From the NCBI RefSeq assembly GCF_050589605.1, contig NZ_JBNGOO010000013.1: a stretch of 64,000 nt of DNA. One strand, written 5' to 3'. The position numbers and the translations under genes are program-made. Below the pieces are notes generated by a model. It worked only from the letters and a program-made list of their open reading frames with translations, was not told where the DNA came from and searched no databases. Source of the DNA: Granulosicoccus sp947495035 (GTDB lineage Bacteria; Pseudomonadota; Gammaproteobacteria; Granulosicoccales; Granulosicoccaceae). Positions 1 to 7,398 of this stretch are shown here, in pieces (positions within the stretch are counted from its first letter, which is position 1; the number at the start of each line of letters is the position of its first letter).

Positions 1-274
1 GTTTCTGGCAGCGCCATTGCTTTCCATGGCCATTGCGGTGCTGATCGTGAACCTGACACTGCATGTCTACGCGCCTCTGGCCACCCTGCTGACGGGGGGC
101 AGGATGAGCGCCGCGAGTTCGCTCAAGCCGATCGCCGAACGACGCCGACAAGGTCTGGCGCTGGGCGTGTGGCTGGGAATCGCTCGATTGTACGATCTGC
201 TGACAAGGCCGGTCATCCTGTTGCTGCGAACCTGGTTCGAAGCCAGCCGCAGACTGTTACTGGGACGTCGCTGA
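1..274 (+). CDS. C-terminal end of a membrane protein of unknown family (5' partial)
   Basis: The reading frame is open from the first base of the window and ends at TGA 272-274, so only about the last 90 residues are visible. The visible part holds a hydrophobic segment near its start (rich in L, A, V, I), a basic stretch with consecutive arginines, and a second hydrophobic stretch near the end, closing with a basic tail. This suggests an integral membrane protein with cytoplasmic basic loops. I do not recognise the family. The gene converges on the sensor kinase gene, with only about 38 bases between the two stop codons. Confidence 0.6.
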   Translation, partial: FLAAPLLSMAIAVLIVNLTLHVYAPLATLLTGGRMSAASSLKPIAERRRQGLALGVWLGIARLYDLLTRPVILLLRTWFEASRRLLLGRR

Positions 275-312
275 AACCGGCAGGGTTCGGTTCGCCGAGT
301 AGTTCGTTGTGC

Positions 313-1701
313 TTATCGAGGCAGTTCTACGGATACGTGGGTGCCACGCCGGATCTCGGGATCACTGGTGATGCTCAATGATCCGCCGTGAGCCTCCGCG
401 ATAAGCCTTGCCAGGGTCAGCCCGAGCCCGAATCCGCCTGTCTCTCGACTTCTCGATGCATCCGGCCTGTAGAACGGCGCTGAAATCTCGTTCAGGTGTT
501 CCTTGCCGATCCCGGGACCCTGATCCTCGATTGTCAGAGTCAGCTGCTTGCCATTGTCCTCCAGCGTCACGGTCAGATGCACCGTGCCGTCCTCGCTCTT
601 GCCATGTTGTTGGGCATTGAGTACCAGATTACGCAGCAGAATACGCAGGCGTGCAGCGTCACCACTGAAATGGAAGTCCGCCTGATCTCGTGATCGCAGC
701 CGAAGTATGCAGCCGGGTGCAATGTGTTGCAGCTCTTCGTCGAACAGTGCTTCCAGGTCCAGCGGTTCACGATTCAGTACGGAATGCCGGCTTTGCAATT
801 GCTCTGATTCCATGATGTCGCGGATCATGCGCTCCATGTCCGACAGATCCTCCATCAATCGCTCACGCAGTCTTGAATCGGGAAGCAACTCGGTATTGAT
901 GCGTGCTCGGGTGATCGGAGAACGCAGCTCATGGCTGACGGCGATCAGCAACTGCCGCTTGGCGTCGAGCATGTCCTGCAATCTGCTCGCCATGTCATCG
1001 ATGCTCTTCGACAACTGGTCGAGATCGCTGTTGCCGCGACTGTCTATACGGTGACCCAGGTTGCCCTCGCTCATGATGCCGACACCTTTCTGAATCTGCC
1101 TGATCGGGGAAAGCTGGCGACGTATCAGCAGATAGCTGGCGCCGAGCACGATGGCCAGCAGGAGCAGGGCAAGCAACAGCTCGTCATTGAAGCGGTAGAA
1201 GCGACCGTGCCGAGGACGTGGCTCTCGTAGATCGAAATAGATCGTGTAGTCGCCATTGGTGATGCGCAGGATTCGTTGCCGTTCTCCACGCGAGTTCCTC
1301 GACGCATAGGGTACAAGGTCGGGCTGAGGCGGTACGGCGGGTCCAGTCGCATCGGAGTTCAGGCGCTTCTTCCAGCGTTTGCCTACGGGTTCGAAGCGGA
1401 TGTTCTCCAGGTCAAGCAGGCGGTCGGTGGTTGCATGTACCAGCTGGCCATCGCGATAGACATGAATATCGACCGGCAGTTGTCTGGCAAGGGTGTCTGC
1501 ACGCGCTGGATCGGGAGGCATTCCCAGATCTTCCTGAATGTACTGTGCGTACTGAACCAGGTGTGGTCTGATGGAGCGAACCCATTGTCCACTCAGGCCT
1601 CGGGTAAACAGACTGACCAGAATCACGATGACCAGTGTTGCCGTCACCACGAAGATACCGAGAAGCCGCAATGACAGTGAAGATGAAAGTGCTCTGATCA
1701 C
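313..1701 (-). CDS. Sensor histidine kinase, CpxA/EnvZ-like
   Basis: A 462-residue membrane sensor kinase expected to autophosphorylate on histidine and pass the phosphate to the adjacent response regulator. An N-terminal membrane segment (about residues 12-32) and a second one (about 175-192) enclose a periplasmic sensor region of roughly 140 residues. A HAMP linker follows, then a HisKA domain with the H-box SHELRSP (His257), then a HATPase domain with an N-box, the G1 motif DQGPGIG and a glycine-rich G2 segment (GGFGLGL). Its start overlaps the stop of the response regulator gene by four bases, so the two are co-transcribed and probably translationally coupled. The next gene upstream encodes a Spy/CpxP-like protein, which supports an envelope-stress role like that of CpxA. 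Orthology to CpxA itself is inferred from context. Confidence 0.93.
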   Translation of the reverse strand: MIRALSSSLSLRLLGIFVVTATLVIVILVSLFTRGLSGQWVRSIRPHLVQYAQYIQEDLGMPPDPARADTLARQLPVDIHVYRDGQLVHATTDRLLDLENIRFEPVGKRWKKRLNSDATGPAVPPQPDLVPYASRNSRGERQRILRITNGDYTIYFDLREPRPRHGRFYRFNDELLLALLLLAIVLGASYLLIRRQLSPIRQIQKGVGIMSEGNLGHRIDSRGNSDLDQLSKSIDDMASRLQDMLDAKRQLLIAVSHELRSPITRARINTELLPDSRLRERLMEDLSDMERMIRDIMESEQLQSRHSVLNREPLDLEALFDEELQHIAPGCILRLRSRDQADFHFSGDAARLRILLRNLVLNAQQHGKSEDGTVHLTVTLEDNGKQLTLTIEDQGPGIGKEHLNEISAPFYRPDASRSRETGGFGLGLTLARLIAEAHGGSLSITSDPEIRRGTHVSVELPR

Positions 1702-2408
1702 GTCGTTTCTTCGGAAGGATCGATTCTGTTCAACACAAAGGCGTACCCGGCGCCGTGCAGGGTCCGGATCGGTTGCAGGGGTTTGAGTTTTGCTCGCAGG
1801 CGACTGACCAGGATATCCACCGAACGCGTGAACAGTTCGTTCTCAGTGCCCTTGAGTTCGGCCAGAATCTCGTCTCGCGAGAAGGCTCGTCCTGGTGACT
1901 CTGCAAGAAGCTGTAGCAGTGAGAATTCCTTGGTGGTCAATTCCACGGAATGGCCGTTGACCCTTGTCTCGCGTTGCAGCGGGTGAAGTGACAATCCTTC
2001 AAAATACAAATCCGATACTTCCGTGGATGGGGACAGGCTTGAAATCTTCTCATGGCGTTTGATATTGACCTGGAGTCTGGCGACCAGCTCTCTGGGATCG
2101 AAGGGCTTGGGGACATAATCGTCCGCCCCGATCTCCAGCCCGACTATGCGGTCGGTGACATCACCACGCGCGGTGAGCATGATGATCGGCAGATCATGCG
2201 TTTGACGAATGCGCCTGCAGACTTCGAAGCCGTCCATTTCCGGCAGCATCACATCGAGTATGACGGCATCAAAGTGTTCTCTGGCCAATTTGGCCAGGCC
2301 GGCGCCGGGTGTCAGTGCCGGTTCGATCCGGATACCGAATCGCACACAGTATTCACCCAGCGCCTCGGCCAGTTTGCCGTCATCATCTATCAGAAGTACA
2401 GAGCTCAT
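1698..2408 (-). CDS. OmpR-family response regulator, CpxR-like
   Basis: A 236-residue two-component response regulator. The receiver domain (about 1-120) has the acidic pocket D8-D9-D10, the phospho-acceptor D52 in the context ILDVMLP, a conserved T in the MLTAR segment and the lysine of the PKPFDP motif. The C-terminal winged-helix DNA-binding domain (about 135-230) shows the usual features, including TTKEFSLL and SVDILVSRLR. It lies first in the pair with the sensor kinase, and the Spy/CpxP-like gene is immediately upstream on the same strand with about 50 bases between. A GTAAC direct-repeat array at 3023-3047 is a candidate binding site. CpxR-like is the best fit, but RstA- or OmpR-like regulators have the same architecture. 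Confidence 0.94.
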   Translation of the reverse strand: MSSVLLIDDDGKLAEALGEYCVRFGIRIEPALTPGAGLAKLAREHFDAVILDVMLPEMDGFEVCRRIRQTHDLPIIMLTARGDVTDRIVGLEIGADDYVPKPFDPRELVARLQVNIKRHEKISSLSPSTEVSDLYFEGLSLHPLQRETRVNGHSVELTTKEFSLLQLLAESPGRAFSRDEILAELKGTENELFTRSVDILVSRLRAKLKPLQPIRTLHGAGYAFVLNRIDPSEETT

Positions 2409-2457
2409 GCTGAATAGCTTAACTCAGCTGACGGAAAGGGCTCCAGTGGAAAGCCGA

Positions 2458-2904
2458 TCAATGGTCCCTGTTCTTGCCACGGCGATGACGTCCACCCTTT
2501 TCCATGAAATCCTGAACCTGTGCCTTCTGTTCCTCTGACAGACCGTCGAAGAAGACCGCGGCCGCGGCAACCAGCTCGGGTGCATTGGCCTGAACAGCAG
2601 CAGCACGGTCGTTGATCAGGCTCAGCGCCTGTCCCTGATCGAAAGCAGGGGCCGAGATCAGGTCGCTGAATTCACTGCGCAAGCCTTCGCCATCACCGCG
2701 CATCAATTGACGGGTTTCCTGCAGCTCTGCTGAAAAGTTTTCCAGTGCCTGTTTCTGTGCGTCATCGAGTTCGAGCTTGCTGCTGATGCGCTCAACCATT
2801 TTCCCCTGCCTCTTGCCTTCATCGCGATCGGCAAAAGCGACCGCGGTGACGCTCAGGGTTGTAAAGGTAACTGTTGCGATGATTATTCGTTTCATAATGT
2901 TCAT
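2458..2904 (-). CDS. Spy/CpxP-family periplasmic protein (LTxxQ-type)
   Basis: A 148-residue protein with a clear signal peptide (MKR, a hydrophobic core, cleavage after AVAFA). The mature part is predicted helical and highly charged. It has two LTxxQ-like repeats, LELDDAQKQAL and LSEEQKAQVQDF, which define the Spy/CpxP family of periplasmic ATP-independent chaperones and Cpx modulators. The C-terminus is basic (GRHRRGKNR). It is read towards the two-component pair on the same strand, the common arrangement for a stress sensor and its feedback inhibitor or effector. ATG 2904 and ATG 2895 are both possible starts; 2895 gives the more usual short signal peptide. Family assignment is good; the choice between Spy-like chaperone and CpxP-like inhibitor is open. 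Confidence 0.85.
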   Translation of the reverse strand: MNIMKRIIIATVTFTTLSVTAVAFADRDEGKRQGKMVERISSKLELDDAQKQALENFSAELQETRQLMRGDGEGLRSEFSDLISAPAFDQGQALSLINDRAAAVQANAPELVAAAAVFFDGLSEEQKAQVQDFMEKGGRHRRGKNRDH

Positions 2905-3022
2905 GGGTCTTCTACACTCTCTTCAAGGGTTGGTATTGCAGGTCTGCGCGTGTGCCAGTCTGGATTTCGCAGATCTTGAAGAAGAGTATCGGCCAGGGCC
3001 ATTGCCATGATTATTCACAGGC

Positions 3023-3047
3023 GCAACAGCCTGTAACAGCCTGTAAC
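3023..3047 (+). promoter_or_regulatory. Candidate CpxR-type binding array (GCAAC-N5-GTAAC-N5-GTAAC)
   Basis: Three pentamers, GCAAC (3023), GTAAC (3033) and GTAAC (3043), are spaced exactly ten bases apart with the same AGCCT spacer. The known CpxR consensus is GTAAA-N5-GTAAA, so the last two match at nine of ten positions. The array lies between the divergent Spy-like (start 2904) and NudK-like (start 3088) genes and close to the CpxR-like regulator gene. Binding is inference; only the repeats are seen. Confidence 0.45.
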
Positions 3048-3087
3048 AGGCAGAATGGCTGACGAGTAAACGCTAGCGAATAATGCA

Positions 3088-3720
3088 TTGAACGTGAAGA
3101 AGCTGACACCACCCAGTGACACCGAATCGCGCATACGGACAGCGTCTGATCGTGTACGTGTGCATTCGCGTTCAGTGCTGTCAGAGCAGTGGGCGACACT
3201 GGAGCAAGTGGTATTCGACTATCAGCGCAATGATGGACGCTGGCAGAGACAACAACGGGAAATCTACCATCGTGGCCACGGTTCCGCCATTCTGTTGTAC
3301 AACCGCCACAAACGTACGATCGTACTGACAAGACAATTTCGTTTTCCGGCCTGGACACTCGGTGGTGACGGTCTGTTGTTCGAGGTACCCGCCGGCATTA
3401 TCGAGGACGGCAATGCAGAGGCCACGGTCAAGGCCGAGACAGAGCAGGAAACCGGATTCGTGATCGGACCGCCGGAATTTCTCTTCAGGGCGTATGCGAC
3501 ACCGGGTTCAGTGACCGAGCAACTTTTCTACTTCGCGGCAGCCTATGACGACACGCAGCGCTCCGGTAAAGGGGGTGGCGTGGAGGAAGAGGGCGAAGAT
3601 ATCGAAGTGCTGGAGGTGGAACTGGAACAGGCCGTGAGCTGGATCGCAACGGGCGAGATCGTGGATGCGAAGACCATCATCCTGATTCAGTATGCTCAAT
3701 TACACCTTTTTGGTAATTAA
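3088..3720 (+). CDS. NudK-like Nudix hydrolase (GDP-mannose / ADP-sugar pyrophosphatase family)
   Basis: A 210-residue Nudix-fold protein resembling NudK along its length: a segment like REIYHRGHGSAILLYN, a glycine-rich GGGVEEEGEDIEVLE segment, and a C-terminal TGEIVDAKTIILIQY. NudK-type enzymes hydrolyse nucleoside-diphosphate sugars, preferentially GDP-mannose. The Nudix box begins at G103 but is degenerate: the R-E-x-x-E-E core reads A116-E117-T-E-Q120-E121, so the arginine and one metal-binding glutamate are replaced. Activity is therefore not certain. The start is taken as TTG 3088; GTG 3094 is an alternative, and neither has a strong ribosome site. It is transcribed away from the Spy/two-component genes. 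Confidence 0.82.
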   Translation: MNVKKLTPPSDTESRIRTASDRVRVHSRSVLSEQWATLEQVVFDYQRNDGRWQRQQREIYHRGHGSAILLYNRHKRTIVLTRQFRFPAWTLGGDGLLFEVPAGIIEDGNAEATVKAETEQETGFVIGPPEFLFRAYATPGSVTEQLFYFAAAYDDTQRSGKGGGVEEEGEDIEVLEVELEQAVSWIATGEIVDAKTIILIQYAQLHLFGN

Positions 3721-3906
3721 ACCCCGCAGTCTGGTAGGTAATAGCGGTTAACGCGCTGATCGAAGCTGGTCAGGTCGGGTAACATAGCAGTAACCGTATT
3801 GGCAAGAAGTCAATATCGTGACGCGCGAGCGTCAGCAGAGAACCCTGGTTTTCAGCGCTGCGACCCCAGTCATTCGGCGCTTTCGAACGTACTTTTCGGA
3901 GTCATC

Positions 3907-6291
3907 ATGGCCAAGAGCGAACTTTTACATCACTTGCAAAGGCGGCATTGCCTCGACCACTTCTCCGTCGGCAGATCTGCCACGCAGTTCAGGACTCTCA
4001 CATTGGTTGCCACTGCCGTCGGATTGACGCTGAGTGCAGGCGTTCAGGCATCGGGTCCGGTCAGCAGTATCCAGACAAGCGAGATGCCAGCGACGCCCTT
4101 CGTCTATACGGCAGAAGGCGTCGAGTACCAGTGGGGCATGGGAAACAACCAGATCATGGAAGGCTTCACCTCCGATGGACTGGCCTACAGCTATGCAGCA
4201 TCTGCTGATCACGTGGCGATCCAACGGCGAGATATTCCGGGCGTGACCACCGGCGAGCCCTGCGGCATCTTTGTGGAGCGCCTGTCAGACGGTGATGCGT
4301 CTCGACAATTTGCAGCGGACTATCCCAGCGATGGTTCCGGCACCGGCAACTGTGATATTCCGGCCATGCTCTCGAGTCGTGTTCTGAACCGAGGCGCGGT
4401 CGATCTGTTTTCCAACGTGCTGCCGGATGCAAAGAATATCGAACGTCTGGACTATGTGTTCGATCATGGCGTTCTGACACCATTTTCAGCCGATGCCATG
4501 GAGCGAGCCGGTCATCTGGCCGCAGAGAAGTCCAGTAACAACCCGGTGAAAATGGCGGCCATTCTGTCGTTGGACATATTCGGTCAGCCAGCTTCCTACG
4601 GACCGATGGTGTTGATTGGCGCCAACGGTTGCAGTGCACCGGAGCATTGTTATGGCATCACCGATCTGCAACACCAGTATTCCTTCCTGCAGAACAATTA
4701 CAACGAGCCGCAGAGCTTCCCGGTGGAAACAGAGCGTTCGTTCGAGTCGGTTGGCATGGCTTTCATTTCGGCAGATAGCCTCGGCTTGCAACCCGGTCAA
4801 CGCTATTTCGGATTCTCGTTCTTTGCCGACGATGTAAACGCGGAAGACCACGATCTGCTCGACCCATCAACCTTCCCCAGTGATACCGAAGATGATTACG
4901 GTGTTCCCGGTGATGATGCCGACATCTACGGAGGCCTGTCCGGCTATTTTCTGGCCGACAGTCTGAATGTCACGACCGGTGCGGTGTTCAACGATGTTGA
5001 CGGCAGCGGAACGCGTGAAGATACAGAGGCGGGAATCAGCGACATTGCAATCACCTTGTACGAGGATGTCAATGGCAACGGTATCGTTGATGCTGGCGAA
5101 GACATGCCCATCGGAGATTCCATCGATTCAGACATCAGTGGCAACTTCGTGTTGCCGGGCATACCCGATGGCAATTACATCGTGGTCATGGACGAATCAG
5201 ACCCGGAACTGCCCTCGGATCTGATTCCGGCCCCCGGAACCAATCCGCATCCATTGACCATTTCCGGCGGTGACTCGGCCCCGGTGTATTTTCCCTTCAT
5301 CGACCCCAACGGCAATGGCGGCGGCACGACTGCCGGTGGCACTGACGGCAATACCGATTCCGGCAGCTCGGATGGTGGTGCTGACGGCAACACAGACTCC
5401 GGCAATACCGATGGTGGTACTGACGGTAACACCGATTCCGGTAATACGGACGGCGGTACCGATGGCAACACCGATTCCGGTAACACGGACGGCGGTACTG
5501 ATGGCAACACCGATTCCGGTAACACGGATGGTGGTGCAGACGGCAACACCGATTCCGGTAACTCGGATGGTGGCACCGACGGCAATACCGATTCCGGTAA
5601 CACGGATGGTGGCACCGACGGCAATACCGATTCCGGTAACACGGATGGTGGTGCAGACGGCAACACCGACTCAGGTAGTACGGACGGTGGTACCGATGGC
5701 AACACCGATTCCGGCAATACGGACGGTGGTACTGACGGCAACACCGACTCCGGCAATACGGATGGTGGTGTTGATGGCAACACCGATTCCGGCAGCACGG
5801 ACGGTGGCTCCCCCATCGATGATCCGAACACCGATGCCGTTGATGATGAATTCACGGTCAATCAGGGCAGATCAGGAACCTTTGATGTGCTTGCCAACGA
5901 TCTGGATGGTGTCGGCACCGGTCTGACCTTGATCAGCGTGTCCGAGTCTCCCAATGCGAGCATCGAGATCGTGGACAATCAGGTGGAATACCGACCTGAC
6001 TACGGTTTCTACGGCACTGATACCTTTCTGTACGAAATGGAAGATGCTGATGGCACTCGATCAACAGGCAACGTCGTGGTCAATGTCATCCGTTACAGTG
6101 ACCTCAACGGCAACATGATCAATGATTTTGTCGAATGCGGCTGTGACAACCTCAGCTTGCAGACCGGCATTCATGGGTCCGGTGTGGGTAGTCTGTCCCT
6201 GATGGGTACATGGTTGCTTCTGATGGGCGTGCTGATTCGTCGTCTGGGCAGCAGGTGGGTGAAGAAAGCAGAGCAGGAGGTGGTCCGATGA
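3907..6291 (+). CDS. Repeat-rich secreted surface protein with SdrD B-like and Ig-like domains
   Basis: ATG 3907 is chosen because a GGAG lies seven bases upstream and a signal peptide follows (cleavage near A48). The frame is open further upstream. The product is 794 residues. Residues about 50-350 are an unrecognised domain. Residues about 353-465 look like an SdrD B / prealbumin-like repeat (TGAVFNDVDGSG, VNGNGIVDAGED, DGNYIVVM). Residues 480-635 are twelve tandem 13-residue repeats of the type DGNTDSGNTDGGT. Residues about 644-730 resemble a cadherin-like/Ig-like domain (FDVLANDLDG, YRPDYGFYGTDTFLYE). The C-terminus has a Gly-Ser segment, a hydrophobic helix (about 761-776) and an RR pair, like a GlyGly-CTERM-style sorting tail but with a longer basic end. 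Its stop overlaps the start of the OmpA-family gene, so both are probably made together. Likely a calcium-binding or adhesive surface protein; function inferred from architecture. Confidence 0.8.
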   Translation: MAKSELLHHLQRRHCLDHFSVGRSATQFRTLTLVATAVGLTLSAGVQASGPVSSIQTSEMPATPFVYTAEGVEYQWGMGNNQIMEGFTSDGLAYSYAASADHVAIQRRDIPGVTTGEPCGIFVERLSDGDASRQFAADYPSDGSGTGNCDIPAMLSSRVLNRGAVDLFSNVLPDAKNIERLDYVFDHGVLTPFSADAMERAGHLAAEKSSNNPVKMAAILSLDIFGQPASYGPMVLIGANGCSAPEHCYGITDLQHQYSFLQNNYNEPQSFPVETERSFESVGMAFISADSLGLQPGQRYFGFSFFADDVNAEDHDLLDPSTFPSDTEDDYGVPGDDADIYGGLSGYFLADSLNVTTGAVFNDVDGSGTREDTEAGISDIAITLYEDVNGNGIVDAGEDMPIGDSIDSDISGNFVLPGIPDGNYIVVMDESDPELPSDLIPAPGTNPHPLTISGGDSAPVYFPFIDPNGNGGGTTAGGTDGNTDSGSSDGGADGNTDSGNTDGGTDGNTDSGNTDGGTDGNTDSGNTDGGTDGNTDSGNTDGGADGNTDSGNSDGGTDGNTDSGNTDGGTDGNTDSGNTDGGADGNTDSGSTDGGTDGNTDSGNTDGGTDGNTDSGNTDGGVDGNTDSGSTDGGSPIDDPNTDAVDDEFTVNQGRSGTFDVLANDLDGVGTGLTLISVSESPNASIEIVDNQVEYRPDYGFYGTDTFLYEMEDADGTRSTGNVVVNVIRYSDLNGNMINDFVECGCDNLSLQTGIHGSGVGSLSLMGTWLLLMGVLIRRLGSRWVKKAEQEVVR
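5344..5811 (+). repeat. Twelve tandem 39-bp coding repeats
   Basis: Twelve in-frame units of 39 bases encode the 13-residue motif DGNTDSGNTDGGT, with conservative changes only (T/A/V/S at the last position; N or S and T or S in the middle). Synonymous third-position differences between units show that the repeats are not all recent copies. Copy number is likely to vary between strains. Confidence 0.95.
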
Positions 6292-7358
6292 TCGGCTCGA
6301 ATCGTCAGAATGGCATGATCAAGCGAGCGATGGGTCTTCTGACCTGTACCGCAATGATCGTCGCCACCAGCGGCACCGCGACGGCACAGGAAGCCACGTC
6401 GACCGACTTCACCAAACGACTCTATGTCAATGGCGGGGTCGGCATCACGAGAGTCGAGCCGGAGTCACCTACCGATGCACTGACCATCAGTGATGACAGT
6501 GATTCCGGGGGGCATCTGGCCATCGGCTATGACCTCAGCAGAATGTTCACGGTGGAGGGCTATATTGCCGACCTGGGCGCTGCCGATGTCGATTTTCTCG
6601 GTACGCCTGCAGGGTCTGTCGACTATCAGGTGTTCGGTCTGAGCTTGCTGGGATATCTGGTCAATTCACGTAGTGGCTTTTCCCTGATGGATGCTGACAC
6701 GGAAGGTCTGTTTCGACGCGAAGGCTTGTCGCTGTACGGGCGTGCCGGTATCGGTCACATGGAGAATGACTCTGAAAATGTCGACTATGTGCGCGACTAT
6801 GCGACACATGCGGCGTTCGGTCTGGGCCTGGAATACGGTTTTCGCAATGGCGTTGCCCTGCGAACGGAGCTGATGAGCATGGATACCGATGCAAAATATC
6901 TCAATGTCGGTGTGTTGAAGCGCTTCGGCAGTGTGCCGGTGGCCGTACCGGCTGCGGTGGTTCCGACAGTTGCAGTGGCGCAGGTGGCCGTCGAGCCCGA
7001 GCTGCCGAAAGAGACGCCTGTTGTCGCGCCGGTGGTTCCGCCGTTGGTGTATTTCGAATTCGACCGGTCGGAGATCAACAGCGAGGACGCCCTGAAGCTG
7101 GATGCCTTCGCCGAAGCCATGCAGGAAAACGAGCTGGAGATCATGATCGACGGGCATACCGACTGGATTGCGCCGGAGCAGTACAACATGAGTCTATCCA
7201 TCCGGCGAGCTGAGGCTGTCTACAATCATCTGGCCAGCAAGGGAGTGGCGCCAGAACGCATGACGACCATGGGTTATGGAGAAACACGTCCCATCAGTAA
7301 TAACAATACTGCCAACGGACGAGCCCTGAATCGCCGAGTCGAGATACAGATAAGGTAA
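6288..7358 (+). CDS. OmpA-family outer-membrane protein (N-terminal beta-barrel, C-terminal OmpA domain)
   Basis: ATG 6288 overlaps the previous stop (ATGA), and a GGAGG lies about nine bases upstream. The product is 356 residues. A signal peptide ends near ATA-Q34. Residues about 40-225 resemble an OmpA-like eight-stranded barrel domain (YVNGGVGITRVE, LAIGYDLSRMFTVEGYIADLG, ending in LNVGVLKRF). A Val/Pro/Ala-rich linker (about 226-255) follows, then a typical peptidoglycan-binding OmpA C-domain: VYFEFDRSEI, DGHTD, SIRRAEAVYNHL, GYGETRPI and NRRVEI. It probably ties the outer membrane to the cell wall and may serve with the repeat protein encoded just upstream. Confidence 0.92.
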   Translation: MIGSNRQNGMIKRAMGLLTCTAMIVATSGTATAQEATSTDFTKRLYVNGGVGITRVEPESPTDALTISDDSDSGGHLAIGYDLSRMFTVEGYIADLGAADVDFLGTPAGSVDYQVFGLSLLGYLVNSRSGFSLMDADTEGLFRREGLSLYGRAGIGHMENDSENVDYVRDYATHAAFGLGLEYGFRNGVALRTELMSMDTDAKYLNVGVLKRFGSVPVAVPAAVVPTVAVAQVAVEPELPKETPVVAPVVPPLVYFEFDRSEINSEDALKLDAFAEAMQENELEIMIDGHTDWIAPEQYNMSLSIRRAEAVYNHLASKGVAPERMTTMGYGETRPISNNNTANGRALNRRVEIQIR

Positions 7359-7398
7359 AGTGGTTGCCCTGTCGTCATGTCAAAGAGAGGGCCTGCCA

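Noticed and set aside
5175..5861. 228-codon minus-strand frame made of repeated LPESVLPS-type units
   Set aside because: It is only the antisense reading of the 39-bp coding repeats.
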